DNA of 64,000 bases, from NCBI RefSeq assembly GCF_000003815.2, contig NC_049990.1:14282533-14346532 (forward strand), given 5' to 3'. This document shows positions 54,691 to 64,000 of this stretch, one piece after another; positions within the stretch are counted from its first letter, which is position 1; every line of letters starts with the position of its first letter. The translations under genes and the position numbers were made by a program. The notes below the pieces were generated by a model. That model had not been told where the DNA came from and did not search any database. It saw nothing but the letters and a program-made list of their open reading frames with translations. Source of the stretch: Branchiostoma floridae (Eukaryota > Chordata > Leptocardii > Amphioxiformes > Branchiostomatidae).

Positions 54691-55659
54691 TCTATCTCAC
54701 ACAAACTTTTAATATGTCAAATTTCTTGCTCGTTTTCACATCAACCATATCTGTCTTTAACGTTATATATACAACACAGTCGAGAATCATTTTGTATTGA
54801 GCAATTTCTAACTTACATCATTTGTGGACTACTCAATGATAACTGTGTTGAAAATGAGATCATGTGTATCGCAACTTCACAATTTTTGCCCTGCAACGTA
54901 GAACTAAGTTCCCCTTTTCATGCTAGACAATGTGAAGGCCATGTTTCTCACTTCATACAATTTGATCAAAATAAAAGCATACATGTACAATCACACACTG
55001 TCCTTTGTCCCATTAATTTATGTGTAACTTAAATATATGGTCACTGCAACTCCTGACTTACAAGAGCATACGTTTCTCAAGATTCCCATGATATTGAATA
55101 CATTCAAGTTGTACATAATTATACAATATATGTTGAATATATTTGTTTCACTCACTCTCTGCCATTAGTTTCCATAGTTTGCATCCATAGTTCAGTCTAA
55201 TTTGCATACTCGGCACAATTCCCTGGTTCGATACCGAGAGTGGATGTTTTTTCTTTTTAAATATTGAAGATAATATATAAATATTCTATTTATTTATTGA
55301 CATTAGATTTTTATATATCATTTTTTTTAATTTTAGTATTCATTTCACATATGCAAGGCCTTTGTCTTATGAACAGGACTTCATGAGGACTACCTGAGTA
55401 TATTGATAGATTTTATAATGAACTTATTGTACATTTTAAAATAAAGTTGTAAGCCAAGACCCGCTATTAAACAGTACTCCTTTCCAAAATAACAATTTTT
55501 CTCATAGACGCAACAGCCCTTGAGTGACTTTTTCTAACAGATTTTACTTCAAGAAAAAGACAGGTCACACTCATAAACGTAGACGAAATGCCAGCTTTTT
55601 TTAAAAGCACTTGTTTTTATTATTTTTATTTCCATTCGGCAAAAAAAAAGTTGCGGCGG

Positions 55660-55692
55660 ATCCGTGAACCAAGGAAATAAATTGGTGTGGCC
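55660..55692 (-). repeat. TIR, right
   Basis: Reverse complement of the left TIR with one mismatch. Confidence 0.88.
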
Positions 55693-56208
55693 TTAACTTC
55701 GTAAACATAGAAAGTTTAATAGACACCAAAATTCTTTTGGATTATTTTCATTCATATGCTCTAATTTGGACAAAATTTCTAGGGCCTTTTTCGAAAGGTT
55801 TAATAGAATCTCTCTAAAGCGTGAGACGGCATTTTCCGCTGAACAAAAGGTTTCTTGAAAGAAGTCACTTAATTTGGAGTTTTTGTCAGTGCCATTCATA
55901 ACCAAATATGTTGATAGTTACAGATCAAGAGAAAAAAAAATTGATATTTCTCACAAGCAAATTATGGCCAGAATCGCCTGGTCATGGATTGCAAAAAATT
56001 GTCTACTGATCCAAGTACAATACAAGTGCCTACTCTCCTAACTTGAGTCTTAACTTTGCCCTGCCTCTCACATCCAAGCTTTGAAACAGGCCCGTCCTCA
56101 ACATATTGGTTCTAGCATGTTATTTACACTATTGAATCTACGGTATAAGCATTAGTGGATATATTTGCATACTTGTTAGGGGTTATCGCCTCCCAGAATG
56201 TAGTTGAA

Positions 56209-56223
56209 TTTATCTATCTTACT
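56209..56223. repeat. Target-site duplication, 3' side of LINE
   Basis: TTTATCTATCTTACT, identical to 57241 to 57255. Confidence 0.8.
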
Positions 56224-57240
56224 GATGAATTTATCTACCTTTTTTTTTAACTTTTCCGTGTCCCCCATGGCACTTTATTCTATGTAGTCAGTTCTGTATA
56301 AAGAACAGAAGAACAAAAAAGTATTGTATACGTCGTCCTGTAGTAATTTTCTATCGTCATCCTTTTATCTTAGCCAAGACACAAATATAGAGTACTTGGC
56401 GATTGTCAGCAGAGTAATATTACTTTTGTTACATTCCAACAATACATTATTGATTGATTGATTATCCTCAGTGATATTTAATCTACCCCAGAAGTTCCTT
56501 AGTCTAGTACATTCTACAAACATGTGTTCATAGTTTTCCAGCTTATTGCAAATATCACATAATGGACGGTATACAGTTCCAGACAAATCTCTTATTTTCC
56601 ACTTGCTAAGCAGGTATTTACATGATAATATTTTATGCAGTAGTTTGAAATTAAATTCGCGGAGCTTGTTGTATCTAATAAAACATGTCTGAGACTCCCA
56701 AATAGCTTTCCAATCAAGGTTGGAGGATACAGAATTCCAATATACCTGGGCAGTAGGAGTTACATTAATCTGAGAAACATAACTTGAATACAAAAATCTA
56801 CTCGTGAATATATTAGCAGTTTTACACAGTCCATTATACCAGAGTGCATTGTTATTGTGAGATGGACTAACAATACATTCTTGAGCAATACATGTTTGCC
56901 CTAAAGACCTTAGCACACAGGCATACTCACATAGCCAGTTGTGTTTAGTAGTGAGTTTCCCCAGTAACGAGGCGGATGTTATAAAGTCTGTGTCACTGCA
57001 TATGTCCTTTACAAAAATAATACCACTGTCTATCCAATGTTTATAGTACAGAGTTTTGTTATTCAACCTAAAGTTTTCATTTCACCAAATAATTTCGTTT
57101 TGTTTATGTGCAAAGTCTGTCTTTCCTCCTCCCAGCTCATGCCATGAGAGGATCACATCTCTGTAGAAAGGTGGAAGGGTTAACAGAGGTGGTGCATCTG
57201 TTTTTTGACTAAAGTTAAAATGGAAGACTAGAAAAAGTCC
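56224..57240 (-). mobile_element. L1/Tx1-like LINE, strongly 5' truncated
   Basis: It is bounded by a 15-bp duplication. The minus strand carries only the ORF2 C-terminus. An A-run (complement of 56241 to 56248) is followed by 16 extra bases before the duplication. Confidence 0.8.
56365..57240 (-). pseudogene. LINE ORF2 C-terminal fragment
   Basis: The minus strand reads LLTLPPFYRDVILSWHEL, then after one in-frame stop at about 57080 continues WIDSGIIFVKDI, FNFKLLHKILSCKYLLSKWK and the zinc-finger-like CDICNKLENYEHMFVEC to about 56365. This is the post-RT region of the L1/Tx1 group. Confidence 0.82.
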
Positions 57241-57255
57241 TTTATCTATCTTACT
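57241..57255. repeat. Target-site duplication, 5' side of LINE
   Basis: Matches 56209 to 56223 exactly. Confidence 0.8.
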
Positions 57256-57840
57256 ACGAGAAATCGTCAAGCAATGTCTGAAAGACAACCAAGTTGACCT
57301 GTCCTCTTTCCATACTTTCCGAAAGCATTATGCTAAAGCCAGAAGATCACTGCTGAAATTGTATTCTGGCGTGAGTGTAGCTAAGACAAGGCCTAACAGT
57401 CACGTCAAAGAGAACATAAATGATGAGGATGAGGAACTAACTCTCCATGAGTGAGGAAGTCGTCCCTCGCACCTACAAAAGGTCGTGCTTTAGGAAGGAA
57501 AAGTAGTATAAAGGAATGAAGATGTGGCTGGTAGGAAAGTGCCTTGGAAGTAGATACAAGCCAAGATGTTGGAAAAGCATGTAGAGATTGTGGTGAGGGC
57601 CCAAGAGACCTACGAAGACATGGATGTACAAAGCTTTGTCGAACGACCAGAGGTGCACTTGCTGGCAAGATTTATTTCTGGGCAGCTGCAGTACTCGTCA
57701 AAGAGAGGATATTCGAAACATGCAAACTGTCTCCCATGGCATCAGAACGAGGAGGTAAAGGACGTGATGAGGTTCTTTACGGGAGATAGCCCGGCCCAGT
57801 GGGTTGGTCATTTTTTTACTCAAGATTTCTTTTATTTCTG
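57256..57840 (+). other. Two unassigned open segments
   Basis: Plus-strand segments at about 57250 to 57452 (REIVKQCLKDNQVDLSSFHT) and 57566 to 57841 (MLEKHVEIVVRAQETYEDMD, RGYSKHANCLPWHQ) look like protein, but I recognise no family and see no decisive splice sites. Confidence 0.25.
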
Positions 57841-60640
57841 AATGAACAGATGGTGTTTTCTTCTTGTTTACTTTGTTTTGTTTAAGGGGAAGTCTCTTTG
57901 TGTAAGCCTGTCCATATCCGTGTACCTGTATATATATATATATTACATAGATATATATAATTATGCTGACTTTGTAAACTGTTGTGACTTTTGTAAACCT
58001 TAAGGTGTGTGTTTTGTTTTGTATACTTGTTTTAAGAATATTTTGTCTCTGTAAAACTGATGTGATACTTATGTATACAAATTTTCGATCCTTGTGTATT
58101 TGTAAATATGCATTTGCGAAAAAATTGTATGTATTGTGATACATGTTCTCATGCGCAGGTATGTGCAAACCTAACTGTTGTATTTGTACTCATAACGACC
58201 CCTGATGCTTTGTTAGTTTGTAAATGGTGTAAGATGGTGGTATGTAACAAAGTTTTTTTTTTTGTGTGTGTGTGTGTGTGTGTGTATTGTGATACAAGTT
58301 CTCATGTTCAGGTATACCTGATGTAAATGTGATGTTGTAAACCTTCTTATTTTGTTGCATATGGGAATGTGGGCAAATGCATTGAAATTGTAAAATGTGT
58401 AAAATCATATCACAGGAAAGAAAAAAACCTGCACAGAAACCCAGGGATGACACCTCTGCACAGAAGTCCTTGGGAAGAAACCCTAGCACAAAAAAATCAA
58501 GGCGGGGGGGGGGGGGGGGGGGAAAACAACCCTGTAAAAAGCCTTAGGGAGCAAACCCTAGTAAAAAGCCAATGGGAATGGCCTCTGCAACATTATGTAA
58601 ATGGTTAATAATATAGTTACTGTAATACATGTGCCTAGGTGATTGAGTAAAAAAAGATAAAAAAGAAACACAAAAGACACACATGTGACAATGGACAGTG
58701 TTGTAAAAAGAGACTACTTAAATAGTTCTATTGGCTATTTGTATCTAACACACTTTTCTAGGGGATCAAGCAACCACACTGTTGGCTGCAACTTGATAAT
58801 GAAGTTATTTTGCTACAAACTGTTGAATACAATGTACTTTTTTAGTCTAATTTACTCAGCCCTACTCATTTCTAGCTCTCCTTATTCAGCTTCTGGCTAT
58901 TGAAAGAGAACAAATGCATGGATCTGGTTGCGAAAGGGGGAAAAAGCCAGTAGAAACGCCACAGGTAATCAACGGAGCCACGATACGATCAGTGTGTGGG
59001 ATCTGTTGTGACGCAAGCCCGCGGCGCCCGCTTCTCAAGCTGCTAACTGCTGTTGGCCCAACTGCGCCCCATCCTTATGTTAGACCACGTCCCGGGGACA
59101 AACATGTATTACGTACAACCAGTATGGGACGGCAGTGAGGAAGCCAAGATTTTTGGCAAGACACTATAGCCACAATACGGGCAAGGCCCACCACTGGACT
59201 GTAGATTCAAGCATACTAAGGCATCTCATTGGTCAAGCTGATGAAATTGGTTAATTTTCCAATTAGATTTAGGTGTGGCACAACAGCTACAACGTTGTCA
59301 GCTTAGATAAATGTATAACGTTAGAATCTCACATTCTATGAATGTACGCTTTGTTGACTAAAATTGCGCAATATTTAGACTAAAAGAGTCAGGCAGGTAA
59401 GTTATATTGGTATTCAGCTGCAAAGCATTTCCTTTTAACATTGGAACCAATCGGGTTTTCCAAGTACGACCCAGAGCGTTCCATTTTTGGGGGGCTCCCC
59501 GTTGAGTTTTGTCCAATGATGGTTCGCGATATGACACTTCACGCTTGGTTGTAACTTATATGGAGGGTTAATGAATCATACAACGATCACTGTATATGTA
59601 CAATTAAATGCATCCAAATGCCAGCGTTTATACTTGTCAAACACGTCAGTACTTGTTAACATAAATTCCGCACCAACATTAGCTCTTTCTGCAATTCTTG
59701 TTAAACGGTTTATGTATAAAACTGTATGAATAAAGACATGAATATTTGGGGTTCATAATACTTGAAAGACTTTTGGGAGCGAATCCCAAACGTGATGGAA
59801 AGGCAACCCTATAAGAGTGCATTACCAAAAACACTGCATGCAAACATGCTTACATTGCTTTTGCACCGGCATGGCTAAAGCTAGTGTTTAGGCAGCTTGA
59901 GCAAATGAGGTCAAATGGCTTCTAATGTATCTTTTATTAGGTTGGGGACAAGAATAGACTGCGTTTTCGCGCGAAACTTGAAAACTTCACTCAATGAAAG
60001 CAAATGTTACGATAATGTGGAAAGCAGAAAAATGAGTTGTTTTCGGTTGTAACAATGACAGACGCCACCCAGAAATGTATTTATATTTTTTTCCAAATAC
60101 TCAATATTCCCGTTACTGATGTGAAGTCAAATCCTTGCACCGCCAAATACGTAAGAGTTCAGGTACTGCGGCTGCTCACTGCAGGGGATCCGGAAGATCT
60201 AGTATTTCACAGCGAAGATTGTGTATGCAACTTGACTTTGGTAACACGTTGCGACTTTTTCGGATTTTATAAAGTGTTTACTTTAATAAAGAAAATACGG
60301 TATATGCACCACCATAGTCTTCATTCATTTACTAACCACGTTAACTAAGACTTGGCGTATTAATGCTGCGGTTTTAATTCAAACTTACTTTAATATCAAA
60401 CATTTTGTTCTTATGTTATGTGAGTGCTTTCTGGTTTAGGTGTCTGATGATTTAGTGTGTACCAAGTAAACCAAGTAGCCCTTACATAGATAAACATACA
60501 TAAAAGTTCAGTTATTACAGCTATAATGAAAAGTAATATCTTTTATTTACATGTACTTTTCTGATGGGGCAAGTGAATTTTAGAACACTCGGCCAACCCC
60601 ATGAATATGATATATTTTGATTTATTATTTACAGTCTTTA
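57841..60640. other. Non-coding stretch with low-complexity tracts
   Basis: Contains a (TG)n run at about 58263 to 58284, a G-run at 58504 to 58522 and a near-duplicate segment (GTATTGTGATACA...TTCTCATG...CAGGTAT at about 58131 and 58286). No gene recognised. Confidence 0.4.
58504..58522 (+). repeat. Poly-G tract
   Basis: Nineteen consecutive G, able to form a quadruplex and prone to length errors. Confidence 0.9.
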
Positions 60641-60671
60641 AATAAGATGATCTATGAGAGGTTCACAGTCG

Positions 60672-60760
60672 CCACTTACTTCTGCGTACCATCCGCAGAC
60701 GAATGGTCAAGACGAAAGAACAAATTGCACTGTCAAACGCCATTTATCAATCGTATCTAT
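60672..60760 (+). pseudogene. Ty3/gypsy-type integrase core remnant
   Basis: The plus frame reads LTSAYHPQTNGQDERTN and continues T-x-K-R, the conserved region around the catalytic Glu of rve integrases. The preceding NKMIYERF segment at about 60640 is in another frame. No LTR or other domain was found. Confidence 0.6.
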
Positions 60761-61441
60761 TTCGCAGTGAACTAAAACATTACCTGCAAGATAAGTCTGG
60801 ACTTTATAGTTATTGTATAATCCGTTCAAGATGATACTTTTGTTACTTGTCCTTTGCAACAACCTAAAAGGTCAATAATCACTTATAGATAGTCAAATTA
60901 TTCTTAATAATAAGTAGTCCTCCTAAACTGATTCTTCTTTATTACAAATCTGTCTGTAAGAAGAAGACAATATTCGTTAAGATGACGCAACAATTCACAA
61001 AAATGCTGCGTAAAGAAAAAGTAAATCAATGGTTTGATAAATGCGTAATGTTCATTTCACAAAAGTGAAAAACATGAGTTTTATCTTTTACCTTTTGATT
61101 GTTGTCGAAAAACTTTGCCATGCATGTATGCTGCAGATTGTAAATGATGCCCAATATAACTTGTATCTTGAGAAAGCGTGTTGGGGTATCACATCGTCGT
61201 ACAACGAGTCAACTATCCACTAATAATGACAACTAACGACATCGTTTATTTTGATTTTAAAGATTTTCAACAGTGTAAGGGGACATAAAGTGACTTGATC
61301 TTTATCATTTTAAAAATTACGAAGTGACTTTGCCTGTGAGGAAAATATTGCCACGTTTCTTTATTGTTAAAATTTGCAACATTTTAATCATTAACGCAAA
61401 GAGGTCAGTTTTCAATGACAGGCGTTATTGGTAAAGCCGAG
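60761..61441. other. Non-coding stretch
   Basis: No recognisable feature. Confidence 0.35.
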
Positions 61442-61597
61442 GACTTATTAGTTTTGGCAAGGCGGGCAGTGGAGGGCAGACAGGACAAACATCTTGTTTT
61501 GCTACATAAAGTAGTTGCAGACTTATTAGTTTTGGCAAGGCGGGCAGTGGAGGGCAGACAGGACAAACATCTTGTTTTGCTACATAAAGTAGTTGCA
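61442..61597. repeat. Perfect 78-bp tandem duplication
   Basis: Copies 61442 to 61519 and 61520 to 61597 are identical. The unit is divisible by three, so frames run through it on both strands (for example LLVLARRAVEGRQDKHLVLL repeated), but neither frame resembles a known family. Confidence 0.95.
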
Positions 61598-61699
61598 GAC
61601 AACAACTTACACGGCATTACTGGTGTTTGTCAACTGCTACAATGTTTATTGCTCCTTGTATTACTGTTAAGTGCACATGTCTAGGGGTTAGAAGATAAA

Positions 61700-64000
61700 A
61701 CTGTTTAGACCTGTAGATTACCTTACCGATCACATAGTGGCAGGTGTTTTTGGTTTTAAAAAATTCCCAAAATGAAAAGAAAGTGGTTTACGACCGTACT
61801 CTCTAGAACACTGACAAAAAGATGTAATCGGGAGTTGCGACCTGCTCGACGCAATATCCAGCAAATGATGAAATTTTCAAATTAGCTGTCGAGCAGGCAA
61901 AGAGCAATTCAGTTCAATGTTTTTCAGGCGACCACAGAAAATGTGCAGAATTTTCTTTCATGTGCCATGCCAGCCCTGTATACCACACCTGAAGATGCCA
62001 AACACATCTAAACTGTAATACATTATAACTTGTCCAAAGAATTGGTTCATAAACAACGTTCTCTTATGTCTTAAAACCGAGTTGAAGCCACAGACGAACC
62101 CAAAATTCATTGCCAAATAACAATACCTTTAGATCAACAGGACTGATGCGCGCAAGTAACGCCGCGCATTTAGCGGGCCAGGAGAGTCACTATTTTGTCT
62201 AAACCAAGCCGCAGATCAAGTTTTACACCTGGTTGCTCAGCTTGCCATGCTCTCTTAATTTTGGACAAGGGAGCCACCTACCACAAAGAAAAGAAGGAAG
62301 CAACCCAATCAGTACATAAAGTGGAGAAAGACTTTGGCAAAGCAGAAACTAATACGGTCCCGGCAACACACAATGTATAACCAAGAATACAAAACAGATA
62401 TCGAGCAAGTGAGAAGTGAAGGGTATGGAATAAGAAGGCGGGGAGTGTTGAAGCAACTGTGTCTTTGACTTCACCATCCCCGTCACCCTGAATAAATAAT
62501 TATAAAAGATACCAGACAAGGCAAAAATTAATTTTCTGTGAGTTTTCTGAGTGAGTGAGCTTCCTGAATAAGTGAGTGTGTGTGTGTGTTTGTTTGTGTC
62601 CTGCAAACAATCAACGTGGTATTAAAACAGTAGTGCAGATGATGACTGCCTCAACTAATGCTTCATTACAAAACTGGGAAAAGAACATCCTAACCTCCTT
62701 GGTTAGAAGAGAAGTTTCCACATCATCAGACAAAAGGACACTCTGGTGTCCAACTCCTGCACAGGTAAATTTGAGTTGAACCCTCATTTGCTTCGCCTAT
62801 GTTCACGCCATGGTGTGTTTTTCCTTGAGAATGGCAGCAGAGTGGCCTGGGTAGTACTAGGAAAAGTTGCAGCGGACAAGGGTAGCCCGAGTTGGCGGGA
62901 GGCAGGCAGCCAGGACAATGAAATCTAGAGTTCATGTAGGTACTGTTGCCCCAATGAAGGTAGAGAGGAGGTGTGTGTGTGTGTGTATGTGTGTGTGTGT
63001 GGAGGGTAGGGGGGGGGGGGGTGTAAGGAAGAATACTTCCCGTACCTGTTCCTAAGCCTAGGGTTGCCCTTGTGAGGAGTAGATGTAACTGATGTATCCT
63101 ATAAGAGGAGTGAGGAGTAGATATGAGTTATGAAACCTGTAAGAATAGTAAACGGTAAAGGTGTTTTAGATGTAGTGAAAAACATATCTAAGTGATATAA
63201 GCAGTAACAGAAGTGATTTGAATGATGTAATTCTGTACGAACTGTGTGGAGGGGGAGTAAATGTGAGTACTATCAAAGGCTTAGCTTTATTGGAAAAGTA
63301 TCAGTGGCCTCTTTCCTTCATCAATTTTAAGGTAGAGATATGTGCTATAGTAGCAACTAGTGAATATATTAAGGTGTGCAAATTGTAGAAAATTGTAATT
63401 TATACTTGTGGTTTCCTCGGTGATGAAAATAAAGTTGTAGAAGCACATGGTAAGACTGTGATAGTAACACTTTTCCCTTCTGGAAAAGGCGAACCTAAAA
63501 TTTTCTATTCAGACAGACCATGTTTCTCAGCATGTGCACATTGTACGAAGCCATCTACGTTTTAATCAAGGAGTATAGACATCTAAGGGATGGAATGAAG
63601 CACCTAGGCATTGGGTAACTGATAATACCAAACTTTCTAGTACAGCATGTGTGCCATTTCTGTAATTGTAAGTTTAAACAGTTACAGTCCAAAACATCTT
63701 ATTTCGTTTCTATTTCTTTAATGGACATCCACAGAAACTCCCTCAAAAAGTGCTAAAAAATAAATTGTATTTATAGGTTTAGTTTATGTCAAAACATATA
63801 TAATTTAAAAAAACTTCAGTTGATGATAAGATGTCCTATATTACCGCCTTTTCAGACATTGCAGGTTCTAGCACTTTGTCAAATTTTGCTTTATTTTGTA
63901 CGTTTTACTATTACCAGTTTTCTCATTTTTCAAACGATTTCACACATTGCTGTAAGGTAAATAAGTCCTGTAAAAGACGACGATTAATCTTAAATTGAAA
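61700..64000. other. Intergenic stretch
   Basis: Short open frames (62195 to 62380; 62635 to 62765, which ends at a possible CAG/GTAAAT donor), a GT-rich run at about 62974 to 63000 and a G-run at about 63009 to 63021. No family recognised. Confidence 0.35.

Larger units (their letters stand above)
51750..55692. mobile_element. Non-autonomous DNA transposon with TIRs and TTA duplication
   Basis: The terminal inverted repeats (51750 to 51782 and 55660 to 55692, starting GGCCACACCA) match over 33 bp with one mismatch. Both ends are flanked by TTA (51747 to 51749 and 55693 to 55695). A 3-bp TWA duplication suggests the PIF/Harbinger superfamily. No transposase was recognised inside, so it is probably mobilised in trans. 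It carries a nested LINE fragment and a minisatellite. Confidence 0.82.
50900..55930 (-). mobile_element. Older LINE (non-L1 type), split by a DNA transposon
   Basis: Minus-strand pieces at 55905 to 55693 (NPKEFW region before the RT) and 51749 to about 50900 (KTGKACGIDSISNNMLKHG, NYRGIALPSCLSK, TQFGFRKKCRTADNVF, VCFVDMKKAFDSVWRDGL) are parts of one element. The motifs differ from the L1/Tx1 elements nearby and fit jockey/CR1-like LINEs. With the intervening 3.9 kb and one TTA removed, an open frame crosses the junction. The outer ends are approximate. Confidence 0.75.

Noticed and set aside
61405-61684. Genes across the 78-bp duplication
   Set aside because: Equal-quality frames on both strands arise from the duplication; no family similarity.
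62576-63055. Open frames beginning with Cys-Val repeats or ending in Gly runs
   Set aside because: Driven by GT and G low-complexity tracts.

Overview
The window is animal genomic DNA: GT-AG introns, long non-coding stretches, abundant non-LTR retrotransposons and a 100-base assembly gap. The mix (Maverick/Polinton DNA virus-like element, Tx1/L1-like LINEs, a secreted GH5 beta-mannanase, a C-type lectin, an NHL-repeat fragment) best fits an invertebrate deuterostome such as a lancelet (Branchiostoma). That placement is an inference from content; no species marker is present.

Region 1 (1 to about 10.6 kb) is the right part of a Polinton/Maverick. Plus-strand genes: end of a protein-primed family B DNA polymerase (cut by the window edge, one frameshift), an A32-type packaging ATPase and two conserved Polinton proteins. 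Minus-strand genes converge on them: a packed cluster of penton (frameshifted), small basic core-like protein, double-jelly-roll major capsid protein and adenain-like protease, then a chromodomain integrase, a Cys/His protein and a protein with two PC4-like ssDNA-binding repeats. Replication, integration, packaging, maturation and capsid functions are thus all represented. Several transcription units have their own TATA box and a poly(A) signal within about 40 nt of the stop, while the four capsid-module genes appear to share one poly(A) signal. The right end carries ACGTCA sites, tandem repeats and three consecutive hairpins; the other terminus is outside the window.

Region 2 (10.6 to 27.8 kb) is host DNA: the last two exons of a C-type lectin (plus strand), interspersed repeats, an NHL-repeat fragment beside the gap, a palindromic MITE-like element, and a nine-exon GH5 endo-beta-mannanase gene (minus strand, 423 aa, both catalytic glutamates present).

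Region 3 (27.8 to 34.2 kb) is a 5'-truncated, degenerate L1/Tx1-like LINE with a perfect target-site duplication, followed by a fragment of another.

Region 4 (35.6 to 47.6 kb, minus strand) holds two paralogous blocks. Each has a decayed pogo/Jerky-type DDE_1 transposase upstream of shared multi-exon sequence. The block near 45 kb also has exons resembling a DUF3987 (primase/helicase-like) protein; the block near 36 kb is a pseudogene. A 78-bp tandem repeat with CRE palindromes lies between them.

Region 5 (47.7 to 57.3 kb) is a transposon nest: a Tx1-like LINE with TSD; an older LINE interrupted by a 3.9-kb DNA transposon (33-bp TIRs, TTA duplication) that itself contains a LINE fragment and a 47-bp minisatellite; and another Tx1-like LINE with TSD.

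Region 6 (57.3 to 64 kb) is mostly featureless, with low-complexity tracts, a Ty3/gypsy-type integrase remnant and a perfect 78-bp duplication.
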